Source of the DNA: an uncultured Oscillospiraceae bacterium
GTDB taxonomy: Bacteria > Bacillota > Clostridia > Oscillospirales > Acutalibacteraceae
Reading direction: 5' to 3'
Length of the DNA stretch: 12,792 nucleotides
Assembly (NCBI GenBank): GCA_900549675.1
Contig: URPG01000027.1
Location: 1-12,792, forward strand
Part shown: piece after piece, positions 1-6,257 of the stretch
Layout: each line of letters starts with the position of its first letter
Numbering within the stretch: the stretch's first letter is position 1
Notes under the pieces: model-generated
Seen by the model: the letters and a program-made list of their open reading frames with translations, nothing else
Told to the model about the DNA's origin: nothing
Databases searched by the model: none
Program-made: the position numbers and the translations under genes

Positions 1-280
1 TCTCGCTGTTTAAAACAGATAACTCTCCCTCTTCAAACTGTGCCAAATCAAATTTGCTGCTGTCATGCAGAATTTTATTGATTTCATCACTCATTTTGCT
101 GATTCTTTGATATTTTTTATAATCGGAAATTAAATGCGCCGTGGTAAAACCCGCACAAAGAAAAAATGCAAGTACACCATATTTCCAATTTGCAAACAGC
201 AATACCGCTGACAAAATGACACTGACGGTTATCCATCTGTACAATGTTTTTTTGTAATCTGAGGTTGAAAAGAAATCCAT
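1..280 (-). CDS. Sensor histidine kinase, N-terminal part (cut by window edge)
   Basis: This is the first 93 codons of a membrane protein that runs off the left edge. The ATG at 280 is preceded by AAGGCGG. The protein starts MDFFSTSDYKKTLYRW. Two hydrophobic stretches follow (about residues 16-31 and 35-50), separated by only a few residues, so almost nothing is exposed outside the membrane. A charged linker follows, containing KMSDEINKIL and an acidic EEGELS stretch, as seen just before the dimerisation helix in Firmicutes kinases. The catalytic H and N boxes lie outside the window. It begins 26 bp after the stop of an OmpR-type regulator on the same strand, which is the main reason for the kinase call. 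The short double-helix sensor suggests an intramembrane-sensing kinase of the kind often linked to ABC exporters and envelope stress; that is inference. Confidence 0.75.
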   Translation of the reverse strand, partial: MDFFSTSDYKKTLYRWITVSVILSAVLLFANWKYGVLAFFLCAGFTTAHLISDYKKYQRISKMSDEINKILHDSSKFDLAQFEEGELSVLNSE

Positions 281-306
281 TCCGCCTTTTTGGTTTTCTA
301 AATGAT

Positions 307-975
307 TTAATCTCCCAAAATATAACCAAGACCGCGCACGGTTCTAATTATTCGGGGCATTTGCGGATTATCTTCAATTTTATCCCGCAAACGTTTGATA
401 TAGACCGTAAGCGTATTGTCATTAACAAATTCTCCTGTGGTATCCCAAATTTCCTCCAACAATTTTTGGCGGGAAAGCACTCTGCCTTTGTGATTGAAGA
501 ATACCAACAACAATCGATACTCTAAAGCTGAAAGGTAAATCTCAGTTCCGTTTTTGGTAATGCTCCCCTTTACAGTATCTACACTAATTCCGCCATACTC
601 TAAATTTGAAATGGGATTCTTCACCCTTCGCAGCACATTTTTAATTCGCGATATCAGTTCACGAGGACGAAACGGCTTGGCGATATAATCATCTGCCCCT
701 ACATTAAACCCGGCTACCACACTGTATTCATCCCCCGAGGCAGTCAGAAAAATCACAGGAATATCAGATATTTCTTTGACGGCAGAGCACACTGTATAGC
801 CATTGCCGTCCGGCAATGAAATATCCAACAGCAATACGTCATAACTATTATTCTGTATTTTTAAAAGTGCTTCTTCCTGTCCGCCGGCAGATTCCACTGC
901 AAAGCCTTCGCTTTTCAAAAAGGTGCTCAAATTCTCGACAATGCTGCTGTCATCCTCCACCAAAAGAATTTTCAT
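307..975 (-). CDS. OmpR/PhoB-family response regulator
   Basis: This is a 222-residue DNA-binding response regulator. The receiver domain (about 1-115) has the acidic pair E7/D8/D9, phosphoacceptor D51 (LLLDISLPDGNG), switch T78 and K100 (DDYIAKPF). The winged-helix domain (about 128-222) ends in the typical IRTVRGLGYIL hairpin. All key residues are present, so it should be phosphorylated by a partner kinase and bind DNA as a dimer. An upstream in-frame TTG at 993 overlaps the GGAGG ribosome binding site, so the ATG at 975 (MKILLVEDD) is taken as the start. The kinase gene follows after 26 bp, making a regulator-then-kinase operon. The targets are unknown; a transporter operon may lie beyond the left edge. 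Confidence 0.93.
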   Translation of the reverse strand: MKILLVEDDSSIVENLSTFLKSEGFAVESAGGQEEALLKIQNNSYDVLLLDISLPDGNGYTVCSAVKEISDIPVIFLTASGDEYSVVAGFNVGADDYIAKPFRPRELISRIKNVLRRVKNPISNLEYGGISVDTVKGSITKNGTEIYLSALEYRLLLVFFNHKGRVLSRQKLLEEIWDTTGEFVNDNTLTVYIKRLRDKIEDNPQMPRIIRTVRGLGYILGD

Positions 976-1031
976 TGTTCTCTCTGCCTCCAAAAAATTT
1001 TTGTATACTTTGCTGCAACTCCTTTAACAAT

Positions 1032-1060
1032 AGTATATTTTCTCAAAAAACACAATACAA
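1032..1060 (-). promoter_or_regulatory. Putative sigma-A promoter of the two-component operon
   Basis: On the minus strand, TTGTAT (1060-1055) and TATACT (1037-1032) are separated by 17 bp. The -10 box is good and the -35 box is imperfect. The upstream DNA is very A/T-rich, like an UP element. Transcription would begin near 1025, giving a leader of about 50 nt. The prediction comes from the sequence pattern only. Confidence 0.45.
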
Positions 1061-1106
1061 ATTAAATTACTTAGAAAATTTTAATAATTTTGTAAGAGGA
1101 ATATGT

Positions 1107-1136
1107 TTGACAGTTTGATAGCCGCAATGATAGAAT
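1107..1136 (+). promoter_or_regulatory. Sigma-A promoter of the TM2 gene
   Basis: A perfect TTGACA -35 (1107-1112) is followed 18 bp later by TAGAAT (1131-1136). The transcript would start near 1143, leaving a leader of about 58 nt before the ATG at 1201. No other strong promoter is visible between the divergent genes on this strand. Confidence 0.7.
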
Positions 1137-1200
1137 AGTTTTAATAACTTATTGATGCGTAAACATAGTGCCGCAAAGTATTTTAAAGTGAGGAATTTAT

Positions 1201-1776
1201 ATGAAATGTCCCAATTGCCACGCAGAAGTAGAAAACTGTGCTTATTGCCCGCACTGTGGACAAAAGCTCACTCCGCCGCAAACCCCCAGTGAGCATGTTC
1301 CACCGGATTTCTATAATCAATATAAATATCAAAACCAGCAGAATACTGCTGAGCCCAATTCGCCTTATACACCGCCATATCAAAATCCTGCTGCAAATGT
1401 ACCTCCTGTACAAGAACCCTATCAACAGCCGCCTTATCAGCAGCCAAGCGGATATCACCAAAACAGCTATCAGGCACCTACCCCGCCGCAAAATCAAAAC
1501 ACTTACCAGCAACCCCCTATCAATGTAAATGTCTATAGCAACGAAACTTCATATCCACAATACACAGCCAGTTACAAAAGTCGTTTAGCCGCTTTGCTGC
1601 TCTGTATTTTTCTCGGTATCTTGGGTGTTCACCGTTTTTATGCCGGTAAAACCGGCACCGGCTTGTTGTGGCTCTTTACCGGTGGACTCTTCGGCATTGG
1701 ATACGTTGTTGATATTATCTTAATCGCTACCGGATCTTTTACGGATCAATACGGTTATCCGATTTTATACTGGTAA
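1201..1776 (+). CDS. Zinc-ribbon / TM2-domain membrane protein
   Basis: This 191-residue protein has three parts. The N-terminus is a zinc ribbon with CxxC knuckles at C3-C6 and C16-C19, plus an extra C13. Residues about 25-122 are a low-complexity linker very rich in Pro, Gln, Tyr and Asn, with repeated QQPPYQQP-like units. The C-terminus (about 125-191) is a TM2 domain: helix 1 (about 129-143), the conserved GVHRFYAGK turn, and helix 2 (about 163-178), ending in YGYPILYW. TM2 proteins are widespread, and their bacterial role is mostly unknown. The layout suggests a membrane-anchored protein with a cytoplasmic zinc ribbon on a flexible tether. It is a single-gene unit with its own promoter and terminator, and the ribosome binding site (GTGAGG) is well spaced. 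No enzymatic residues are seen. Confidence 0.9.
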   Translation: MKCPNCHAEVENCAYCPHCGQKLTPPQTPSEHVPPDFYNQYKYQNQQNTAEPNSPYTPPYQNPAANVPPVQEPYQQPPYQQPSGYHQNSYQAPTPPQNQNTYQQPPINVNVYSNETSYPQYTASYKSRLAALLLCIFLGILGVHRFYAGKTGTGLLWLFTGGLFGIGYVVDIILIATGSFTDQYGYPILYW

Positions 1777-1810
1777 AATTTTTTGTTTTGTTAAAAAAAG
1801 AATGTAAAAT

Positions 1811-1853
1811 AAAAAATGCAGAAAGACTTTGACGGTGTCTTTCTGCATTTTTT
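1811..1853. terminator. Bidirectional intrinsic terminator between the TM2 gene and ogt
   Basis: A perfect 17-bp inverted repeat (1811-1827 with 1837-1853) surrounds a 9-nt loop. The core is ATGCAGAAAGAC, with A-tracts on one side and T-tracts on the other, so the RNA hairpin has a U-tail in both directions. It sits between two convergent genes and serves both. Confidence 0.92.
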
Positions 1854-1911
1854 TATTGAAAATAGTGATAAATCTTGATGGTAAGCCTTACGTACATTGA
1901 CACTCTCAATT

Positions 1912-2385
1912 TTACTTGAATTTTTCTTCCAATTCCAGCAGTTGTTTTTTAATGGAAAGTCCGCCTCCATATCCCACCAAAGAACCGTCTGCCCCTACCA
2001 CACGATGACAGGGGACAATGATTGAAATAGGATTGCGGTTATTTGCCATTCCCACGGCACGGCAGGCCCTTGTGTTCCCATATCTTTCTGCAATCTGTTT
2101 ATAGGAACGAGTTTCTCCATAGGGGATTTCTTTTAACAATTCCCAAATTTTTTGTTGAAAAACCGTTCCGTTGGGAGAAAGCGGCAAGGAGAACACTTTT
2201 CGTTTTCCTATAAAATATTCATCTAACTGTGTGCGGCAGTCCGATAATAAAGTAGTATCTAATTTTTCTGCGCCCAAAGGGGAATTCGCCCCAAAATACA
2301 ATCCTTTGATTGCATGACGGTTGGCGCACAGCGTAATCATACCAATAGGACTGTCATAAAATTGGTAAAACAAAGAATAATCCAT
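1912..2385 (-). CDS. ogt: Methylated-DNA-protein-cysteine methyltransferase (Ogt type)
   Basis: This 157-residue enzyme repairs O6-alkylguanine (and O4-alkylthymine) by irreversibly moving the alkyl group onto its own cysteine. The active-site motif PCHRVV is at residues 125-130, with acceptor C126. The DNA-binding helix-turn-helix lies just before it (SYKQIAERYGNTRACRAVGMANNRNP, split at about 94-119), and the C-terminal LLELEE supplies the conserved glutamate. The short N-terminal domain and lack of an Ada DNA-binding part fit stand-alone Ogt. The ATG at 2385 follows AAAGGAG. The upstream AraC-type gene ends 51 bp away with no hairpin between, so read-through is possible. The gene ends before a bidirectional terminator. 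Confidence 0.95.
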   Translation of the reverse strand: MDYSLFYQFYDSPIGMITLCANRHAIKGLYFGANSPLGAEKLDTTLLSDCRTQLDEYFIGKRKVFSLPLSPNGTVFQQKIWELLKEIPYGETRSYKQIAERYGNTRACRAVGMANNRNPISIIVPCHRVVGADGSLVGYGGGLSIKKQLLELEEKFK

Positions 2386-2436
2386 TTAAACACTCTCCTT
2401 TATTTTCAACCTTTTATTCTCTTATTTTTCAATAGC

Positions 2437-3216
2437 TTAACGGCGATTTTGATTCTGGTACAGGGAAGGCGAAATCCCAAACTTTTTTTTAAACATTTTT
2501 GAAAAAGTGAAAACATCACTATACCCGGTGGACAATGCTGTTTCTGTAACGGAGTATCCATATTTCACCAGCAGTTCCGCTGCTTTTTTCATCCTGAAAT
2601 CCAACAAATACCGGTGCGGAGAAACACCCAGATAAGCTTTAAACAATGTGCTGAAATAACTGCGGTTCAGGTTTAACCGGTCTGCTATTTCCTGCACGGA
2701 AATCTCCATCATGTATTCATTTTCAATGCAGGAAACCGCCTGTTCCATATAATCCTTCATTTTGTTGGAAGAAGATTTCTCTTGACTGTTGAGAAGTGAA
2801 ATAATTTCCCAAATTTGAGCGCACAAAAAGGCCTCTCGTCCATTCTCCATATTGGCCAGCATTTGAAAACGCCCGAAAATATCAGCAAGTTTTCTGAAAA
2901 AAAGCACTCTTTCCGCCAAAACGGACGGCAAGGACACACCACTTTCAAAGCCTATCCAAATATAGTGCCACGGCTCGTTTTCATCCGCCTCGTAATAGGT
3001 GATTTCATGCGGAAAAATCACAAAACATTCTCCTGCTTTAACACTATATTCTTTCTCATCGGCTACCAGTTTGCCTTTTCCGGATACCACATAATGCAAA
3101 AGATGATATTCTCGGACAGCCGGCCCAAAACTATGGTTTGGTTTACAGACCTCTTCCCCGCAAATCAAGGGATTAATATCCGAAAATTTTCTGTTCTGCA
3201 GAGGATAATTTTCCAT
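2437..3216 (-). CDS. AraC-family transcriptional regulator (probable galactoside operon control)
   Basis: This is a 259-residue regulator. The N-terminal half (about 15-95) is an AraC-type cupin sugar-binding domain; LHYVVSGKGKL and AGECFVIFPHEITYY are typical beta-strands. The C-terminal half carries two helix-turn-helix motifs, at about 172-196 (ISVQEIADRLNLNRSYFSTLFK) and about 222-247 (TETALSTGYSDVFTFSKMFKKKFG), ending in GISPSLYQ. It is divergent from the GH4 alpha-galactosidase gene with 118 bp between start codons, so it most likely senses an alpha-galactoside or its product and activates that gene. It also lies upstream of ogt on the same strand. The resemblance of this pair to Ada (AraC-type DNA binding plus Ogt) is probably superficial, because this protein has a sugar-type sensor and no Ada zinc-cysteine domain. 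The ribosome binding site is modest (AAGGTAAGG). Confidence 0.9.
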   Translation of the reverse strand: MENYPLQNRKFSDINPLICGEEVCKPNHSFGPAVREYHLLHYVVSGKGKLVADEKEYSVKAGECFVIFPHEITYYEADENEPWHYIWIGFESGVSLPSVLAERVLFFRKLADIFGRFQMLANMENGREAFLCAQIWEIISLLNSQEKSSSNKMKDYMEQAVSCIENEYMMEISVQEIADRLNLNRSYFSTLFKAYLGVSPHRYLLDFRMKKAAELLVKYGYSVTETALSTGYSDVFTFSKMFKKKFGISPSLYQNQNRR

Positions 3217-3248
3217 TTTGCCTTACCTTTTTACGTTTATTATATAAC

Positions 3249-3278
3249 ATTATAACAAATGCATCTAACAAAAATCAA
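3249..3278 (-). promoter_or_regulatory. Putative promoter of the AraC-type gene
   Basis: On the minus strand, TTGATT (3278-3273) and TATAAT (3254-3249) are 18 bp apart. A second TATAAT lies at 3244-3239 with a poor -35. The leader would be about 25-30 nt. Short TAACA-starting repeats (3245, 3253, 3266) lie in the same stretch and may be regulator contacts; they are irregularly spaced. Confidence 0.5.
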
Positions 3279-3301
3279 TTCCTTTTGTCATATGATTTGA
3301 A

Positions 3302-3307
3302 TATAAT
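3302..3307 (+). promoter_or_regulatory. -10 box of the alpha-galactosidase gene, lacking a good -35
   Basis: A consensus TATAAT lies 27 bp before the ATG at 3335. The expected -35 position (about 3279-3284) reads TTCCTT, a poor match, and TTGTCA at 3285-3290 is too close. A strong -10 with a weak -35 is usual for promoters that need an activator, which fits control by the divergent AraC-type protein. Confidence 0.55.
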
Positions 3308-3334
3308 GAAGAAAACAGAACGGAGGAAGAAAAT

Positions 3335-4660
3335 ATGCCTAAAATTACATTCATGGGTGCGGGCAGCACTGTCTTTGCCAGAAATGTTCTCGGTGATTGC
3401 ATGTGCTCTCCTGTCCTTGAAGAAAGTGAAATCGCCCTGTACGATATTGACGGAGGAAGACTGAAGGATTCTGAAGTGATTTTAAATGCCATTAATCAAA
3501 ATGTAAACGGCGGCAAAGCAAAAATCAAAGGATACCTTGGTGTTGAAAATCGAAAAGAGGCACTGCGCGGCGCTGACTTTGTTGTCAATGCTATTCAAGT
3601 TGGTCTTTACGAGCCCTGCACAGTCATTGACTTTGAAGTGCCGAAAAAATACGGGCTTCGCCAAACCATTGCTGACACACTGGGCATTGGCGGCATTATG
3701 CGGGGTCTGAGAACTATTCCTGTTTTGCAGGATTTTGCCAACGATATGCAAGAGGTATGTCCCAACGCATGGTTTTTAAATTATACCAATCCCATGTCGA
3801 TTCTCTCGGGCTATATGCAAAGATACACCGATATCAAAACCGTTGGACTTTGCCACAGTGTTCAAATCTGTTCTAAATATCTGCTTAAGGGCCTGAATAT
3901 GGAGCAGTACTTAGAAGGCAGAAAAGAAACCATTGCCGGTATCAACCACATGGCTTGGCTGCTGGAAATTTATGATGCCAAGGGCAATGATTTGTATCCC
4001 GAAATCAAAAAACGCTCCATTGAAAAACTCGAAAGCGGAGATAAATTTAACGATATGGTGCGTTATGAATATATCCGCCGTTTGGGTTATTACTGCACCG
4101 AGTCCAGTGAACATAATGCTGAGTATAATCCTTTCTTCATCAAATCCAAATATCCAGAATTAATTGAGCGCTATAATATCCCATTGGATGAATATCCAAG
4201 AAGATGTATTGCGCAAATTGAAGGTTGGGAGAAAGAACGTGACTCTATTCTGGCTGACGGTAAAATCACTCATGAACGCTCGCGCGAATATGCCTCTTAT
4301 ATCATGGAGGCCATGATAACCGGCACCCCTTACAAAATCGGCGGCAACGTTCTCAACACCGGTTTAATCGACAACCTGCCGGCTGAAGCTTGTGTTGAGG
4401 TACCCTGTTTAGTCGATAATATGGGCGTTCATCCCACTCATGTCGGCAAATTGCCTGTCCATCTCGCCGGTATGAACATGACCAACATCAATGCGCAGCT
4501 GATGACGATTGAAGCCGCTGTAACACGCAAAAGAGAAGATATCTATCGTGCCGCTATGCTTGAGCCGCATACAGCCGCCGAGCTTTCTATTGATGACATA
4601 ATCAAAATGTGTGATGAACTGATTGAAGCACATGGCGATTATATGAAAGCTTACCGATAA
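3335..4660 (+). CDS. melA: Alpha-galactosidase, glycoside hydrolase family 4
   Basis: This 441-residue cytoplasmic enzyme should cleave terminal alpha-galactosyl residues (melibiose, raffinose-type sugars) by the NAD+- and Mn2+-dependent redox-elimination mechanism of GH4. The N-terminal Rossmann motif GAGSTVFARN (8-17) binds NAD. NYTNPM (149-154) is the conserved active-site strand. C173-H174-S-V (GLCHSVQ) and H205 (GINHMAW) supply the metal ligands. Within GH4, the CHSV signature marks alpha-galactosidases rather than alpha-glucosidases (CHEV), glucuronidases (CHGx) or 6-phospho-glucosidases (CDMP). Length is normal for the family. The start follows a strong GGAGG. It is a single-gene unit divergent from its likely AraC-type regulator. 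No sugar transporter gene is beside it, so uptake must be encoded elsewhere. Confidence 0.93.
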   Translation: MPKITFMGAGSTVFARNVLGDCMCSPVLEESEIALYDIDGGRLKDSEVILNAINQNVNGGKAKIKGYLGVENRKEALRGADFVVNAIQVGLYEPCTVIDFEVPKKYGLRQTIADTLGIGGIMRGLRTIPVLQDFANDMQEVCPNAWFLNYTNPMSILSGYMQRYTDIKTVGLCHSVQICSKYLLKGLNMEQYLEGRKETIAGINHMAWLLEIYDAKGNDLYPEIKKRSIEKLESGDKFNDMVRYEYIRRLGYYCTESSEHNAEYNPFFIKSKYPELIERYNIPLDEYPRRCIAQIEGWEKERDSILADGKITHERSREYASYIMEAMITGTPYKIGGNVLNTGLIDNLPAEACVEVPCLVDNMGVHPTHVGKLPVHLAGMNMTNINAQLMTIEAAVTRKREDIYRAAMLEPHTAAELSIDDIIKMCDELIEAHGDYMKAYR

Positions 4661-4670
4661 CCTTTTTATT

Positions 4671-4718
4671 AAAATCACTTTTTCAGCAGCTTGTACTCTG
4701 CCGAAAAGGTGATTTTTT
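4671..4718 (+). terminator. Intrinsic terminator of the alpha-galactosidase gene
   Basis: A 14-bp stem with one G-T pair (4671-4684 with 4703-4716) is extended inward by GCAG/CTGC (4686-4689 with 4698-4701). It is followed by a T-run to 4718 and begins 10 bp after the stop codon. Confidence 0.85.
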
Positions 4719-4751
4719 ATGTCCTGTAAGCTCAATAATATGTTTTGCAAA

Positions 4752-4792
4752 CAAAAAAGCAGAGTTAAGCCATGCAAAACTCTGCTTTTTTG
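4752..4792. terminator. Bidirectional terminator, mainly for the trans-sulfuration gene
   Basis: A perfect 15-bp inverted repeat (4752-4766 with 4778-4792; core GCAGAGTT) has an 11-nt loop and U-tails in both directions. It lies between convergent genes, 53 bp beyond the stop of the minus-strand gene, and backs up the terminator at 4671-4718 on the plus strand. Confidence 0.9.
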
Positions 4793-4845
4793 AGATACAA
4801 AGTGTATCTTTTATTTATATAAAGTACACGAGAAAAACAAAAGGA

Positions 4846-5982
4846 TTAGTCCTGTAATGCCTGTTTCAAATCTTCTATTAAATCCTGCGGATTTTCAATT
4901 CCGACGGATAAACGCAAAAGTTTTTCGTTAATGCCCAATTGCAGTCTTTTTTCCAAAGGCACATCGGCATGTGTTTGCGTTAAGGGATAGGTCATCAGGG
5001 ACTCTACCCCGCCCAAGCTCTCCGCAAAGGTAATAATCTTAATGTGATTTAAAATATATTTAGCGGTTTGTTCGCTGTCGACTTCAAATGAAATCATAGA
5101 GCCAAAACCGGTGGATTGCTTTTTCATCACTTCATGGCCCGGATGTGTGAACAGCCCGCTGAACAGCACCTTATTGACCTTGGGTTGATGTGACAGCCAC
5201 TCGGCAATTTCAATGGTGCTTTGCTGTGATTTTTCCATACGAATGGCTAAAGTTTTTATGCCGCGAATCAGCAGATAGCAATCAAACGGAGATAAGCAGG
5301 CTCCTATGGTCTTGCTGATATAACGCAATTTTTCGCTTAGTTCTGCATGTGCAGAAACCAAAAAGCCGGCTAACGTATCATTGTGTCCGCTTAAATATTT
5401 GGAACCGCTGTGAATAACAACATCTGCTCCAAGTTCAATCGGACGAAGACAGTAAGGTGTTAAAAAAGTATTGTCCACAGCCAAAAGGATATCTCTATCA
5501 CCGATTAATTTTTTAATCCCTGCAATATCGGTTACGCCCATCATAGGATTCGTCAATGTTTCACAAAAAATCATCTTCGTCTGATCATCTATTTTGGCCT
5601 CGACTGCCGCCAAATCAGAGGTATTGACATATTCGACAACAATGCCTTTATTTTGGATAACATTATCAAACAAGCGCACGGTACCGCCGTAAAGATCATC
5701 GGAGGCTAAGATTTTATCACCGCTGCCCAACAACTGAACCAACGTAGTGGTGGCAGCCATGCCGGTAGAAAAGGCGATGGAATCATGAGCATTTTCAAGC
5801 CTCGTGATGGTTTCTTCCAAATGAGCTCTCGTTGGGTTTTGCAGCCGAGAATAGTCATAGCCCGTGCTTTGGTCGGTGGACGGATGAGAAAAAGTAGCAC
5901 TTTGATAGATGGGCTGACAGATAGCACCTGTTGGGTTATCTTTTATGTCTGCTCCATGCACACAAACGGTATCCTTTTGCAT
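4846..5982 (-). CDS. PLP-dependent trans-sulfuration enzyme (cystathionine gamma-synthase/lyase family)
   Basis: This 378-residue fold-type I PLP enzyme belongs to the Cys/Met metabolism family. Visible landmarks are the phosphate-binding YSRLQNPTR (44-52), FSTGMAA (71-77) before the cofactor stack, D170 (LLAVDNTF) for the pyridine nitrogen, Schiff-base K195 (HSGSKYLSGHND) and ESLGGVESL (321-329) near the C-terminus. Length is normal. The family includes cystathionine gamma-synthase, cystathionine or homocysteine gamma-lyase, methionine gamma-lyase and O-acetylhomoserine sulfhydrylase. These cannot be told apart safely by eye, so the reaction is left open. The ATG at 5982 follows AAAGGAG. It is a single-gene unit, with its own promoter about 65 bp upstream and a terminator downstream. 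The leader of about 58 nt is too short for a SAM-I riboswitch or T-box. Confidence 0.9.
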   Translation of the reverse strand: MQKDTVCVHGADIKDNPTGAICQPIYQSATFSHPSTDQSTGYDYSRLQNPTRAHLEETITRLENAHDSIAFSTGMAATTTLVQLLGSGDKILASDDLYGGTVRLFDNVIQNKGIVVEYVNTSDLAAVEAKIDDQTKMIFCETLTNPMMGVTDIAGIKKLIGDRDILLAVDNTFLTPYCLRPIELGADVVIHSGSKYLSGHNDTLAGFLVSAHAELSEKLRYISKTIGACLSPFDCYLLIRGIKTLAIRMEKSQQSTIEIAEWLSHQPKVNKVLFSGLFTHPGHEVMKKQSTGFGSMISFEVDSEQTAKYILNHIKIITFAESLGGVESLMTYPLTQTHADVPLEKRLQLGINEKLLRLSVGIENPQDLIEDLKQALQD

Positions 5983-6047
5983 GGTTCATTTCTCCTTTAT
6001 CGATAATATAGAAAAGGTCATTTTCATATGAATCCTATTATTTTTAT

Positions 6048-6076
6048 ATGCTATCATAAAAATAAATCACTGTCAA
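6048..6076 (-). promoter_or_regulatory. Sigma-A promoter of the trans-sulfuration gene
   Basis: On the minus strand, a perfect TTGACA (6076-6071) is separated by 17 bp from TAGCAT (6053-6048). Transcription would start near 6041. A 10-bp palindrome, TTCATATGAA (6023-6032), lies in the early leader and could be a small operator; there is no direct support for that. Confidence 0.6.
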
Positions 6077-6147
6077 TTCTTCGGAATTAAAAAAGAGAAA
6101 AAACTAAAATTTTGTCATTCTTCGCCCGCATAAATTGACGAAAACAC

Positions 6148-6176
6148 TTGAATAACCAATGAATTGATACTATAAT
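6148..6176 (+). promoter_or_regulatory. Sigma-A promoter of the NifU-like/GGGtGRT operon
   Basis: TTGAAT (6148-6153), a 17-bp spacer and a perfect TATAAT (6171-6176). The transcript should start at about 6182-6184, exactly where a segment complementary to the translation start region begins. This also places the other in-frame ATG at 6180 at or before the mRNA start, supporting 6258 as the true start codon. Confidence 0.75.
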
Positions 6177-6183
6177 GGATTGG

Positions 6184-6257
6184 ATTGGTATTTGGCGTCG
6201 GGTAACTGTAACTGCCCCTATAAGCCCAAAGAATATAGAACCGAAAGGAGTACCAAT
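6184..6257 (+). promoter_or_regulatory. Potentially structured 5' leader of the NifU-like gene
   Basis: ATTGGTA at the predicted 5' end (6184-6190) is the exact complement of TACCAAT (6251-6257), which lies between the ribosome binding site AAAGGAG and the AUG. Directly inside, TTTGG (6191-6195) can pair with CCAAA (6226-6230), and GGG (6200-6202) with CCC (6215-6217) across a loop made of two copies of TAACTG. No known riboswitch consensus was recognised. The fold is drawn by eye and has no energy value. Confidence 0.4.

Noticed and set aside
976..993. Upstream in-frame TTG start for the response regulator
   Set aside because: It overlaps the ribosome binding site, and family members start at MKILLVEDD.
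1880..1895. Small imperfect palindrome GTAAGCCTTAC near the ogt stop
   Set aside because: Arms of five bases in a region between terminator and stop codon; too short to support a role.
5983..6047. SAM riboswitch or T-box before the trans-sulfuration gene
   Set aside because: The leader is only about 58 nt and shows none of the needed stems or a terminator.
6180..6257. Upstream in-frame ATG giving a 26-residue extension to the NifU-like protein
   Set aside because: The codon lies at or before the predicted transcript start and lacks a ribosome binding site; ATG 6258 has AAAGGAG.
6184..6257. Known riboswitch class (preQ1, fluoride, ZTP, tetrahydrofolate) in the NifU-like leader
   Set aside because: None of the remembered core motifs is present, so it is kept only as an unassigned fold.
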